A program made the position numbers and the translations under genes. Under the pieces are notes generated by a model. The model was not told where the DNA came from. It did not search any database and saw only the letters and a list, made by a program, of their open reading frames with translations. Positions 11,888-21,032 of a DNA stretch of 64,000 nucleotides are shown piece by piece; within the stretch, counting starts at the first letter, position 1, and each line of letters opens with the position of its first letter. The stretch is taken from positions 1-64,000 of the forward strand of contig CAYOIZ010000004.1 in the NCBI GenBank assembly GCA_964404165.1, in the 5' to 3' direction. Source of the stretch: DASYLJ01 sp964404165 (GTDB taxonomy: Bacteria > Desulfobacterota > Binatia > DP-6).

Positions 11888-13815
11888 CGCGCACCGCCCC
11901 GTACGGCGCATGGCGGTCGCCGCTGTCCGCCGAACGGGTCGCCGGTGCGGCGGTGGGGCTCGGGCAGGTCGCCGTCGACGGCGACGCCGTCTACTGGGTC
12001 GAGACGCGGCCCACCGAGGCGGGTCGCTCGGTGCTGGTGCGATGGCGCGAAAGCGAGGGCGCCGTCGACCTGACCCCCGCGCCGTGGGGCGTGCGCAGCC
12101 GGGTGCACGAGTACGGCGGCGGCGCGTTCGCCGTCGGCGGCGGCGTGGTCTGCTTCTCGCACGACGCCGACCAGCGCGTGTATCGCCTCGGCGACGACGG
12201 CGTGCCCACGGCGCTGACGCCGCCGGGCCGCTGGCGCTACGCCGACGGCGTGATCGACCGCACGCGTGGTCACCTGCTCGCGGTGCGCGAGGATCACACC
12301 GCGGGCGGCGAGCCCGTGAACGCGGTGGTGCGCATCGATCTCGCGGGTCGCGTCGCGCCCGACGTCCTGGCCTCCGGTGCCGACTTCTACGCCGCGCCGC
12401 GCCTGCGTCCGGACGGCCGCCAGCTCGCCTGGATCGAGTGGAACCACCCCGACATGCCGTGGGACGGCACGACCCTGTGGACCGCGCGCCTCGATGCCGC
12501 CGGCGCCCTGCACGACCCGCGACGCGTCGCCGGGGGCCGCGACGAGTCGATCCTGCAGCCCGAGTGGTCGCCCGACGGCGTCCTCCACTGCGTGTCGGAC
12601 CGCAGCGGGTGGTGGAATCTGTACCGCGTCGGCGTCGGCGACCTGCAGCCGCTCTGTCCGCGCGCGGCGGAGTTCGCGGTGCCGCCGTGGGCCTTCGCGA
12701 CGTCGAGCTACGCGTTCCTGTCGCCGACGATCCTGGTGTGCGCCTGGGCCGAGGGGGGACGATGGCGGATGGGCCGCCTCGACGTCGCGAGCGGCGCGCT
12801 CACGCCGTTCGATCGCCCGTGGACGGAGATCGGGAGCGTGCGAGCGAGCGGTGGACGCGTCGCGCTGCGCGCGGCTTCGCCGTCGACCTCGCCCGCCGTC
12901 GTGCTGCTGGAGGCCCCGGACGCCCCGCCGCGCGTGCTGCGCCGATCGGCCGACGTCGGGCTCGATGCGGCGTGGGTCTCCATGCCCGAGGCCGTCGGGT
13001 TCGCCGGTGCCGGCGGCGCCGCCTCGCACGCGCTGCTGTATCGCCCGGTGAACCCGGAGCACGTGGCCCCCGAAGGCGAGCGTCCGCCGCTCCTGGTGCG
13101 CTGCCACGGTGGTCCGACCGGGGCGGCGAACGCGGCGCTCGACCTCGGCCTGCAGTACTGGACGACACGCGGCATCGCGGTGCTCGACGTCGACTATGCG
13201 GGCAGTACGGGCTACGGCCGCGCGTATCGCCGCCGCCTGGACGGCGGTTGGGGCGTCGTCGACGTCGAGGACTGCGTCGCGGCGGCGCGCACGGCCGTCA
13301 CGCGCGGATGGGCCGACGAGGAGCGGCTCGCGGTGCGTGGGTCGAGCGCCGGCGGCTTCACCGTCCTCTGTGCGCTGGCGTTCCACGACGTCTTCCGGGC
13401 GGGTGCGAGCTGGTACGGCATCGGCGACCTCGAGGCGCTCGCGCACGACACGCACAAGTTCGAGGCCCACTACGAGGAGCGGCTCGTCGGCCCGTACCCG
13501 GCCATGGCGGAGCGCTATCGGGCCCGCTCGCCCCTGCACGCCGCCGATCGCATCGCCTGCCCGGTGATCTTCTTCCAGGGACTCGACGATCCCGTCGTGC
13601 CCCCTGGGCAGGCCGAGGCCATGGTGGCGGCGCTGCGAGCCCGCGGCCTGCCGGTCGCGTACATAGCCTTCCCCGGCGAGTCGCATGGCTTCCGCCGCGC
13701 CGACACCATCCGACGCGCATTGGAGGCCGAGCTGTCGTTCTACGGCCAGGTGCTGCAGTTTCGTCCGGCCGACACGATGGTGCCGGTGGCGATCGACGGG
13801 TGGCCGGTGGAATAG
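11884..13815 (+). CDS. S9-family (prolyl oligopeptidase-like) peptidase
   Basis: 643 residues from GTG 11884 (GTGA overlap with rnhA). The N-terminal 380 residues form the beta-propeller typical of S9 enzymes. The C-terminal alpha/beta hydrolase has the full triad: Ser in RGSSAGG, Asp in FQGLDDPVVPP and His in GESHGF. No signal peptide, so probably cytoplasmic. Closest by pattern to dipeptidyl/acylaminoacyl peptidases of the S9C type, which release N-terminal residues from short peptides. Confidence 0.92.
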   Translation: MTRTAPYGAWRSPLSAERVAGAAVGLGQVAVDGDAVYWVETRPTEAGRSVLVRWRESEGAVDLTPAPWGVRSRVHEYGGGAFAVGGGVVCFSHDADQRVYRLGDDGVPTALTPPGRWRYADGVIDRTRGHLLAVREDHTAGGEPVNAVVRIDLAGRVAPDVLASGADFYAAPRLRPDGRQLAWIEWNHPDMPWDGTTLWTARLDAAGALHDPRRVAGGRDESILQPEWSPDGVLHCVSDRSGWWNLYRVGVGDLQPLCPRAAEFAVPPWAFATSSYAFLSPTILVCAWAEGGRWRMGRLDVASGALTPFDRPWTEIGSVRASGGRVALRAASPSTSPAVVLLEAPDAPPRVLRRSADVGLDAAWVSMPEAVGFAGAGGAASHALLYRPVNPEHVAPEGERPPLLVRCHGGPTGAANAALDLGLQYWTTRGIAVLDVDYAGSTGYGRAYRRRLDGGWGVVDVEDCVAAARTAVTRGWADEERLAVRGSSAGGFTVLCALAFHDVFRAGASWYGIGDLEALAHDTHKFEAHYEERLVGPYPAMAERYRARSPLHAADRIACPVIFFQGLDDPVVPPGQAEAMVAALRARGLPVAYIAFPGESHGFRRADTIRRALEAELSFYGQVLQFRPADTMVPVAIDGWPVE

Positions 13816-13843
13816 GGGCACCGACGCCTGGCACACGTTTTTC

Positions 13844-13873
13844 TTGAGTACCCGCGTACGAGTGTGGTGTAAC
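13844..13873 (+). promoter_or_regulatory. Putative promoter of the secreted cytochrome-like gene
   Basis: TTGAGT (13844-13849), 18-base spacer, TGTAAC (13868-13873). A conventional leader follows with a strong Shine-Dalgarno run AGAGGGGGGA ending about ten bases before ATG 13909, unlike the leaderless promoters elsewhere in the window. Confidence 0.4.
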
Positions 13874-13908
13874 CGCCCCGGTTTCGTTGGACAGAGGGGG
13901 GATCGCCA

Positions 13909-16900
13909 ATGGGAAGCCGGATCCGGTGTCTCGGCCTGCGGGTGCTCGCGGGCCTGACCATCCTCCTCGGATGGTGGGACGGGGCCGTCGCGCAGTCGGC
14001 CGGGGGCGCGTTCGTCAACTTCGAGAGCGGGCACGTTCGGCCGCTGGCACTCTCGCCGGACGGCAGCCGGCTGTTCGCGGTGAACACCCCCGACGGACGC
14101 CTGGCGATCTACGACGTCACGGCCGGCGGGTTGACGCTCGCGGGCGAGGTTCCGGTCGGCGTCGACCCGGTGGCGGTGGCCGCACGCACCAACACCGAGG
14201 TGTGGGTCGTCAACCATCTGTCCGACAGCATCAGCATCGTGCAGGTGAACGCCGCCACGCCGTCGCTGTCGCGCGTCAGCCGGACGCTGCTCACCTGCGA
14301 CGAGCCGCGCGACATCGTCTTCGCCGGACCGGGCGGCAACCGCGCCTTCGTGACCGCCGCGCGCCGCGGCCAGAACTGTCCGACGACCGTCGTCGCCGAC
14401 AGCAACGTCTTCATCACCGAGGGCATCGAGCGCGCCGTCGTGCAGGTGTTCGACGCCACCAACCTCGGATCGACGCTCGGCGGTACCACGCTGACGAACA
14501 TCCTGCTCTTCAGCGACACGCCGCGCGGTCTCGCGCGCACGCCCGACGGGTCCACCGTCTACGCGGCCGGCTTCCATTCCGGCAACCGCACGACGGCCAT
14601 CAACGAGCAGATCGTGACCGCGGGCGTCGGCCTCCCGCCGCCGCCGGCGGGATCCACGCCGGGGGCGCCGCCGACGGGGCTCATCGTGCGCTTCAACGGC
14701 ACGAACTGGGTCGACGAGCTCAACCGCAACTGGAACGCCGGCGTCGCGCTCTCGCTGCCCGACCGCGACGTCTTCATCATCAACGCCAACGGCAATCCGC
14801 CGGTGCTCGCGGGCGGCACCAACTTCGTGGTCGGCGCCGGTACCATCCTGTTCAACATGGCGGTGCGGCCGAACGCGTCGGGCCAGCTCTACGTCTCGAA
14901 CCTCGACTCGCGGAACAGCGTCCGCTTCGAGCCGCGCATCGTCGGTGATCCGCTCGGCCGTGGCGTGCAGGGGCACATCGCGGAGAGCCGCATCACGATT
15001 GTGAACGGCACCACGCCGACCGCGCGGCACCTGAACCCCCACATCAACTACCTGTGCACGCCACCGGGCTGCATCTCGCCGCAGTCCGAGCGCGACAACT
15101 CGCTCGCGTTCCCGACCGACATGGTGTTCTCGAGCAACGGCCAGCGCGTCTACGTCGCCGGACTGGGCTCCGGCAAGGTGGGCATCTTCGACGCCGCCGG
15201 GCTCGAGGCCGGCACCATCAACGCCAGCACCAAGACGCTGGTCGGCGTCGGCGGCGGCCCCTCCGGCCTGGCGCTCGACGAGGTGCGGAACCGGCTCTAC
15301 GTCATGAACCGGTTCGACCACGACATCTCGATCGTCAGCAACGCCAACAATCCGGCGACGGCGTTCGAGTCGTCGGTGGTGCCGCTGCGCTACGATCCGT
15401 CGCCGGCCATCGTGCAGGACGGACGGCAGTTCCTGTACGACGCCCGCAACACGTCCGGGCACGGCGACTCGGCGTGCGCCAGCTGCCACATCTTCGGCGA
15501 CTTCGACAGCCTCGCCTGGGACCTCGGCGATCCCTTCGGCACCAGCGTGCCGAACCCGAACCCGTTCCGTGTCGGCAGCGGCGGCCCCTTCCATCCCATG
15601 AAGGGCCCGATGACGACGCAGACCCTGCGCGGCATGGCCGGCGCCGGGCCGATGCACTGGCGCGGTGACCGCACCGGCGGCGCCACCGGCGGTGACCCGC
15701 TCGACGAGGACCTCGCCTTCAAGGCGTTCAATCCGGCGTTCGTCGGGCTCCTCGGACGCGCCACCGAGCTCACGCCGAGCGAGATGCAGGCGTTCACCGA
15801 TTTCATCCTCACCGTCGTCCTGCCGCCGAACCCGATCCGGTCGCTCGACAACGTGGCGACGGCCGCGCAGGCCGCCGGCCTGAATCTCTTCCAGAACCAG
15901 GTCACGGATGCCGGGGCGCTCACCTGCGTGTTTTGCCACCGGCTCCCCTTCGGCACCGACGGCTTCTCGACCATCGAGGGCGAGACGCAGGAGTTCAAGG
16001 TCGCCCACCAGCGCAACCTCTACCAGAAGATCGGCATGTTCGGTCTCGCCGGTGTCACCGGCAACCTCGGCGATCAGGTGCGCGGCTTCGGCTTCCTGCA
16101 CGACGGCAGCGTGCCGACGATCCAGAACTTCGTCGGCAGCGCCGTCTTCCAGAACCTGACGTTGACCCAGGAGCGGCAGATCGAGCAGTTCCTGCTGGCA
16201 CACGACACCGGGCTCGAGCCCGCGGTCGGCCAGCAGGTGTCGATCGACGGCACGACGTTCAACACCGCGGCGTTCGTGAACCGCATCAACCTGCTGGTGG
16301 CGCGCGCCGATGCCGACGCCTGCGATCTCACGGTCAAGGGCAACTTCGGCGGCGAGGCCCGCGGCGCGGTGTACGTCGGCGGCAACAACTTCCAGACCGA
16401 CCGCCACGCCGACGCGCTCTTGTCGGTGACGGCGGTCCGCAACCTCGCCGCCACGGCAGGGCAGGAGCTGACGTTCACCTGCGTGCCGCCCGGACTCGGC
16501 GAGCGCGTCGGCGTCGACCGCGACGAGGACGGCGTGTTCGATCGCCGCGAGCTCGACTGCGGCACCGATCCGGCGAACACCGCCAGCTTCCCGCCGACGC
16601 TGACCGGTGGTTGCGGCGGCACGACGACGACCACCAGCACGTCCACCTCGACGACGGTGGTGAGCACGACGACCACGAGCACCACGACCACGAGCACCAC
16701 GCTCGCCACCACCACCACGTCCACCAGCACGACGACGACGAGCGACAGCATCACCATCACCACGACGTCGTCGACGAGCACGACGACGACCACCACGATT
16801 CCCGGCCCGCCGTTCGTGCGCATCCAGACGACCCAGCTCAGCCTGAAGGATCGCACCACGGCGCCGCCGAACCCGAACGCGCGCAAGGTGAGCTTCAAGT

Positions 16901-17355
16901 CCGACACGAAGCGGGATCCGGCCGTGAACCGCATCGTGGTGCCGGCACGCTCCGGCATCGCCGACCCGACGGTCCACGGCGCCACGCTCACCGTCTACAA
17001 CAGCAACGGCAGCGGCGAGTCGTTCACGGTGACGCTCCCCGCCAGCGGCTGGTCGGCCTACGACAGTGCGAGCCCGCCCAAGGGCTACCGCTACAAGGGC
17101 GCCGACTCGAGCGCGGCCATCACCCGGGTGACGCTCAAGGCCGACCAGGTGAAGGTGCGTGGCGGCAAGAGCAACTGGGGCTACACGCTGAACGAGCCGT
17201 CGCAGGGCCGCGTGGCGGTGCGCCTGCGCTTCGGCACGGGCTCGATCTGGTGTGCGGACGCGCCGGCCAAGTCGGGCGGCAACACCGACCAGGTCGACAA
17301 GTTCCAGGCGCAGCCGAAGACTCCTGCACCCGCGAGCTGTCCGGCGGCGCCCTGA
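13909..17355 (+). CDS. Large secreted beta-propeller/cytochrome-c-type protein with Thr-rich linker
   Basis: 1148 residues. Signal peptide ends near AVAQS (residue 30). Residues about 35-490 contain YncE-like beta-propeller repeats (PLALSPDGSRLFAVN, RTPDGSTVYAAGFHSG, VYVAGLGSGKVGIFDAAG). Two CxxCH heme motifs follow: CASCHIFGDFDS (near 523) and CVFCHRLPFGTDG (near 672), the layout of di-heme cytochrome c peroxidase/MauG-like proteins. Near 870 an acidic VDRDEDGVFDRRELDCGTDP segment resembles a calcium-binding thrombospondin-type-3 repeat. A 62-residue Thr/Ser linker then leads to a roughly 180-residue beta-rich C-terminal domain of unknown function. An exported redox or electron-transfer role is inferred; the order propeller-heme-linker-domain is unusual. 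Confidence 0.85.
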   Translation: MGSRIRCLGLRVLAGLTILLGWWDGAVAQSAGGAFVNFESGHVRPLALSPDGSRLFAVNTPDGRLAIYDVTAGGLTLAGEVPVGVDPVAVAARTNTEVWVVNHLSDSISIVQVNAATPSLSRVSRTLLTCDEPRDIVFAGPGGNRAFVTAARRGQNCPTTVVADSNVFITEGIERAVVQVFDATNLGSTLGGTTLTNILLFSDTPRGLARTPDGSTVYAAGFHSGNRTTAINEQIVTAGVGLPPPPAGSTPGAPPTGLIVRFNGTNWVDELNRNWNAGVALSLPDRDVFIINANGNPPVLAGGTNFVVGAGTILFNMAVRPNASGQLYVSNLDSRNSVRFEPRIVGDPLGRGVQGHIAESRITIVNGTTPTARHLNPHINYLCTPPGCISPQSERDNSLAFPTDMVFSSNGQRVYVAGLGSGKVGIFDAAGLEAGTINASTKTLVGVGGGPSGLALDEVRNRLYVMNRFDHDISIVSNANNPATAFESSVVPLRYDPSPAIVQDGRQFLYDARNTSGHGDSACASCHIFGDFDSLAWDLGDPFGTSVPNPNPFRVGSGGPFHPMKGPMTTQTLRGMAGAGPMHWRGDRTGGATGGDPLDEDLAFKAFNPAFVGLLGRATELTPSEMQAFTDFILTVVLPPNPIRSLDNVATAAQAAGLNLFQNQVTDAGALTCVFCHRLPFGTDGFSTIEGETQEFKVAHQRNLYQKIGMFGLAGVTGNLGDQVRGFGFLHDGSVPTIQNFVGSAVFQNLTLTQERQIEQFLLAHDTGLEPAVGQQVSIDGTTFNTAAFVNRINLLVARADADACDLTVKGNFGGEARGAVYVGGNNFQTDRHADALLSVTAVRNLAATAGQELTFTCVPPGLGERVGVDRDEDGVFDRRELDCGTDPANTASFPPTLTGGCGGTTTTTSTSTSTTVVSTTTTSTTTTSTTLATTTTSTSTTTTSDSITITTTSSTSTTTTTTIPGPPFVRIQTTQLSLKDRTTAPPNPNARKVSFKSDTKRDPAVNRIVVPARSGIADPTVHGATLTVYNSNGSGESFTVTLPASGWSAYDSASPPKGYRYKGADSSAAITRVTLKADQVKVRGGKSNWGYTLNEPSQGRVAVRLRFGTGSIWCADAPAKSGGNTDQVDKFQAQPKTPAPASCPAAP
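16619..16803 (+). repeat. Low-complexity ACG/ACC repeat encoding a Thr-rich linker
   Basis: About 185 bases built almost only of ACG, ACC, AGC and TCG codons, encoding Thr/Ser and ending in TTTTTTIPGPP. The same kind of linker recurs at about 35150-35170 and 59083-59144. It separates the heme region from the C-terminal domain. Codon-level repetition makes it prone to length change. Confidence 0.85.
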
Positions 17356-17411
17356 GCGCGCGACCTCCGCATCCGTCCACGGGGTGCCCGCGACCCCGTG
17401 GACGGCGTGCT

Positions 17412-17440
17412 TTGCCCTCGCGTCGATCATCGACTAGGAA
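17412..17440 (+). promoter_or_regulatory. Promoter of the patatin gene
   Basis: TTGCCC (17412-17417), 17-base spacer, TAGGAA (17435-17440). A leader of about 24 bases follows with the purine-rich GGAGCGGGGAGGGG just before ATG 17471. Confidence 0.45.
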
Positions 17441-17470
17441 GCCGCAGAACGGAGCGGGGAGGGGCGGGGC

Positions 17471-18640
17471 ATGACGCTGACGTCGGGCAGGCGGCGCGGA
17501 CCACGAAACCTGGGGCTGGTGCTGTCGGGCGGTGGGGCACGCGGGGCGTTCCAGGTCGGCGTCTACGAGCGCCTGCTCGAGGACGACCGCTTCGCGGGCG
17601 GCCCCGCGATCCTGTCGGGTACCTCGGCGGGGGGCATCAACGCGGCGCTGATCGCCGCCGGCAAGACGCCGCGCGAGATGATGGCCTTCTGGCGCGGCAT
17701 CGCCGACGACCCGCCCGTCGTGGCGAGCCCGCTCTTCTTCGACGGCGTGCTGCGCGGCCTGCTGCGGCTCACCCTCGAGGAATCGCGCTACTGGGTGGAG
17801 AGCCTGGTGCCGCTGCGCTCGTTCCTGCAGCGCCTGCGGAACCATCTCTCGCCGTCACCGGCGCACGTCCTGGCCCTGTGGGTCGAGTACCTGCTCACGT
17901 CGCGCTTCGAGCTCGTGAGCCGGCTGCTCGAGACCATTCGCGAGCCGTTCCTCGCCGACACGGCGCCGCTGCGCGAGCGGCTGGTGGAGGTGTTCGGCGG
18001 CGAGCGCATCCCGAACCGCGGCATGCGGCTCGCCATCAACACGGTCGACGCGCACACCGGCCGCGTCGTGCGCTTCGTCACCGCGCCGGCGCCCATCACG
18101 CGCTCGCCCGACTACGTCGTCGTCGACGCCATCACGGTCGACATGGTGCTGGCGAGCGCCAGCATCCCGCTCCTGTTCCCGCCGGTGCGCATCGGACCGC
18201 ACCTCCTGTGGGACGGCGGGCTCCTCGTGAACACGCCGCTGGCGCCCGTCGTCACGCTCGGCGCGGAGGAGATCGTCACCGTGCTCGTGACCGAGCCGTC
18301 CGAGGCGGCGAGCGGCGGGCTCGTGCACTTCGGGCGCGCCGTCGAGCGCTCCGTCGACAGCTTTCTCGAGAATGCCTACAACATCGACCGCAAGCTGCTG
18401 CTCGAGCGCAATCGCGTCGCCCGGCTGCAGGGCGGACCGTATCGCGCCGTGACGCTGTACGATGCGGTGCGTCCCGCGCGTGACGCCTGCTTCAGCGCCG
18501 GGTCGTACCTCTACTTCGAACGCCGCGTGATCCAGTCGATGTACGAGGCGGGGCGGCGGGCGGCGTCGACGTGGCTCGCGCACGGGCCGCGCGTCGACCA
18601 TCTCGACGAGCCCGACGGCGCCGCCGAGCTCGGCGCCTGA
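17471..18640 (+). CDS. Patatin-like phospholipase
   Basis: 389 residues. The Ser-Asp dyad lipase motifs are intact: oxyanion loop SGGGARGAF, nucleophile elbow GTSAGG (Ser near residue 56) and catalytic Asp in WDGGLLVNTPL. No signal peptide or membrane segment. Members release fatty acids from phospholipids or act on acyl lipids; some are type-III-like effectors or storage-lipid hydrolases. It is transcribed alone, convergent with the next gene. Confidence 0.93.
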   Translation: MTLTSGRRRGPRNLGLVLSGGGARGAFQVGVYERLLEDDRFAGGPAILSGTSAGGINAALIAAGKTPREMMAFWRGIADDPPVVASPLFFDGVLRGLLRLTLEESRYWVESLVPLRSFLQRLRNHLSPSPAHVLALWVEYLLTSRFELVSRLLETIREPFLADTAPLRERLVEVFGGERIPNRGMRLAINTVDAHTGRVVRFVTAPAPITRSPDYVVVDAITVDMVLASASIPLLFPPVRIGPHLLWDGGLLVNTPLAPVVTLGAEEIVTVLVTEPSEAASGGLVHFGRAVERSVDSFLENAYNIDRKLLLERNRVARLQGGPYRAVTLYDAVRPARDACFSAGSYLYFERRVIQSMYEAGRRAASTWLAHGPRVDHLDEPDGAAELGA

Positions 18641-18647
18641 GCGGTCG

Positions 18648-19058
18648 TCAGGACCGACGGCGGTAGGCCGCGACCGAGAGCTTCGGTCGCGCGGGATCGG
18701 CGGGGGTGGCCGGCGCGAACGCGACGACGCGGCCACCGCGTGCGCGCAGCTGCCAGTCGTCGGCCGACGCGAGCTCGCGATCGAGCGCGTCGCGGAACGC
18801 CTCGACGTCGATACCGAGGCCGATGCAGACGTTGTGGAACGACAGCGGCCAGCTGGCGTCGTCGGAGGCGAACCAGCCCAGCGTGTCCATGACGGTGCGA
18901 CGGCCGTGCGGATGCGTGCCGAAGGCGTACTCGCGCAGCAGGGCGACGGCATCGAGGAGGACGGCGAGCATCAGGCGATCTTCCGGGATGCGTGGCTCCG
19001 TGAGCTGGAGCAGCATCTCGGATGCGAAAGCGTGGGGTGCGGTCGCCGGGCGCGTCAT
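18648..19058 (-). CDS. Hypothetical protein related to a phage-region protein
   Basis: 136 residues with no family that I recognise. It carries DRLMLAVLLDAVALLREY and, about 25 residues later, LGWFASDDASWPLSFHNVC followed by a predicted helix. The gene at 50408-50923 has the same arrangement (ERKLMVAVLEDAFLTWLR, then WEWFASAADSWPFDFERIC), so the two are very probably homologous although one is chromosomal and one phage-borne. Rich in helices, no signal peptide. Function unknown; a small DNA- or protein-binding role is only a guess. Confidence 0.75.
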   Translation of the reverse strand: MTRPATAPHAFASEMLLQLTEPRIPEDRLMLAVLLDAVALLREYAFGTHPHGRRTVMDTLGWFASDDASWPLSFHNVCIGLGIDVEAFRDALDRELASADDWQLRARGGRVVAFAPATPADPARPKLSVAAYRRRS

Positions 19059-19109
19059 GGCTGGTCTCGCATCTTGTCTAGACCAACGCAGCGCGAAAAA
19101 CTACCCCAA

Positions 19110-19565
19110 TCAGCGTTCGCGGGTGCCCCGGGGGATGGTGAGGACCGGAATGGTCGCATGCCGGAGCACCTTCTCGGCCACGCTGCCGATGAGCAGATGG
19201 GCCAGTCCGGTGCGACCCGTGGTGCCGAGGACGATGGCGTCCATGCCGCGAGCGGCGTCGAGAATGCACTGCGCGGGATTGCCGATCACGACACGGCATT
19301 CGACGTGCGGGGCGTCCGCGGTGCGGAGCACGCGTGCCACCAGCGCCTCGAGTCGCTCCCGCTGGTGCGCGATGAGCTCGGCCGGCGGCATCCATGCGCC
19401 GAGCTGGCCGGTGGCGATCTCCGGGACGTTCTCGTAGGGCGTGATCGCGTGCAGTACGCGGATACGACTGCCAGGCGTGGTCGCCAACGCGGCGGCGATG
19501 CGGAGGGCACGCGTCGCCTCGCGCGAGAAATCGTGAGGGACGAGCAGGCGGCGGAAGCGCAGCAC
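19110..19565 (-). CDS. Universal stress protein (UspA family)
   Basis: 151 residues, GTG start three bases after the gatB stop. The nucleotide-binding signature GTTGRTGLAHLLIGSVAEK (G-2x-G-9x-G-S) is intact, as is the N-terminal LLVPHDFS with the conserved Asp, so it should be an ATP-binding type. Usp proteins modulate survival under starvation and oxidative stress. Being last in the gat run suggests co-transcription. Confidence 0.92.
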   Translation of the reverse strand: MLRFRRLLVPHDFSREATRALRIAAALATTPGSRIRVLHAITPYENVPEIATGQLGAWMPPAELIAHQRERLEALVARVLRTADAPHVECRVVIGNPAQCILDAARGMDAIVLGTTGRTGLAHLLIGSVAEKVLRHATIPVLTIPRGTRER

Positions 19566-19568
19566 GGG

Positions 19569-21032
19569 TCAACCTGCGAGCGCCGAGCGCAACAGCTCCT
19601 GAACCAGTTGTGGGTTCGCCTTGCCGCCCGTGGCCTTCATGATCTGGCCGACGAGGAACCCGAGCACCTTGTCCTTGCCGGCACGGAACTGCGCCACCTG
19701 ATCCGGGTTGCGCGCGATCACGTCGGCAACCGCCTGCTCGAGGGCGCCGCGGTCGCTCACCTGGCCGAGGCCCTCGGCCGCCACCAGCGTCTCGGGATCC
19801 ACGCCGGTGCCGAGGAGGCGCGGGATGAGCTTCTTGGCGGTGTTGCGATTGACGGTGCCCTGCTCGACGAGCCGGCTGAGCCGCGCCAGCTGCACCGGCG
19901 TGAGCGGCCAGTCGCGGATCACGAGCTGCTCGTCGAGCTTCTGCTCGCGCACGATGCGCAGCAGCTCGGTGGTGATCCAGTTCGCCAGCTCCTTCGCCGA
20001 CGCCCCGGCGGCGATGCCGGCCTCGAAGTAGTCGGCGACGTCCTTGCGCTGCGTGAGGACGTCGGCGTCGTAGACGGAGAGCCCGTGGTCGCGCACGAAG
20101 CGCGCGCAGCGCGCGTCGGGCAGCTCCGGCATGGCGGCGCGGATCTCGTCGACCCAGGTGGCGTCGATGACGAGCGGCTGCAGGTCGGGCTCGGGGAAGT
20201 AGCGGTAGTCGTGCGCGCTCTCCTTGCTGCGCATCGACCGCGTCTCCTCGCGATCGACGTCCCACAGCCGCGTCTCCTGCACGATGGCTTCGCGGGTCTG
20301 GGTGGCGTGCACCTGGCGGGTGAGCTCGTAGGCGATGGCGCGCTCGACGTTGCGGAACGAGTTCATGTTCTTGATCTCGACCTTGGTGCCGAGCGTGGTG
20401 GCGCCCGCCGGCCGGACCGACACGTTCGCGTCGCAGCGGAAACTGCCCTCCTCCATGTTGCCGTCGCAGATCTCGAGGTACTGCAGGATGGAGCGCAGGG
20501 TGCGCAGATACGCGCCGGCCTCGGCCGGGCTGCGCATGTCGGGCTCGCTGACGATCTCGAGCAGCGGCACCGTGGAGCGGTTGAAGTCGACCAGGCTCCC
20601 CGACGCGTGCGCGTCGTGGATGTTCTTGCCGGTGTCCTCCTCCATGTGGATGCGGGTGAGGCCGATACGGCGTGGCGTGTCCTCGACGACGAGATCCAGC
20701 CAGCCCCCGACGCAGATCGGCGCCTCGTACATGCTGATCTGGTAGCCCTTCGGCAGGTCCGGGTAGAAGTAGTTCTTGCGCGCGAACCGCGATCGCGGCG
20801 CGATGCGGCAGTTGGTGGCCAGGCCGGCGCGGATGGCGAACTCGACGACGCGACGGTTCAGCACCGGCAGCACGCCGGGCATGCCGAGGCAGACCGGGCA
20901 GACGTTGGTGTTGGGGTCGGCGCCGAACGCGGCCGAGCAGCCGCAGAAGATCTTCGACCGCGTCTGCAGCTCGGCATGCACCTCGAGCCCGATGACGGCC
21001 TCGAAGCCGTCCAGCGTCCACGGCGTGCTCAC
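19569..21032 (-). CDS. gatB: Asp/Glu-tRNA amidotransferase subunit B
   Basis: 487 residues from GTG 21032, overlapping gatA by four bases. GatB holds the tRNA and the kinase site that phosphorylates the misacylated Glu or Asp. Signatures: AVIGLEVHAELQT, KIFCGC, FYPDLPKGYQIS, IHMEEDTGK and EGSFRCDANVS. The C-terminal YqeY-like tail, which contacts the tRNA D-loop, is complete. The Cys pairs at KIFCGC and NVCPVCLG fit the zinc-binding form. Confidence 0.97.
   Translation of the reverse strand: MSTPWTLDGFEAVIGLEVHAELQTRSKIFCGCSAAFGADPNTNVCPVCLGMPGVLPVLNRRVVEFAIRAGLATNCRIAPRSRFARKNYFYPDLPKGYQISMYEAPICVGGWLDLVVEDTPRRIGLTRIHMEEDTGKNIHDAHASGSLVDFNRSTVPLLEIVSEPDMRSPAEAGAYLRTLRSILQYLEICDGNMEEGSFRCDANVSVRPAGATTLGTKVEIKNMNSFRNVERAIAYELTRQVHATQTREAIVQETRLWDVDREETRSMRSKESAHDYRYFPEPDLQPLVIDATWVDEIRAAMPELPDARCARFVRDHGLSVYDADVLTQRKDVADYFEAGIAAGASAKELANWITTELLRIVREQKLDEQLVIRDWPLTPVQLARLSRLVEQGTVNRNTAKKLIPRLLGTGVDPETLVAAEGLGQVSDRGALEQAVADVIARNPDQVAQFRAGKDKVLGFLVGQIMKATGGKANPQLVQELLRSALAG

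Noticed and set aside
16619..16803. Microsatellite or CRISPR-like repeat
   Set aside because: The repeat is irregular at the DNA level and encodes a Thr/Ser linker in frame with domains on both sides; there are no spacers. No CRISPR array was seen anywhere in the window.
11539..17430. Very long open frame on the minus strand (about 1960 codons), and similar ones at 4230-8231 (minus) and 18834-21368 (plus)
   Set aside because: They are antisense to clear genes (S9 peptidase and cytochrome-like protein; secA; gatAB) and arise because high-GC coding DNA has few stops in the opposite frames. Their sequences are low-complexity, rich in Arg/His/Val, without domains.
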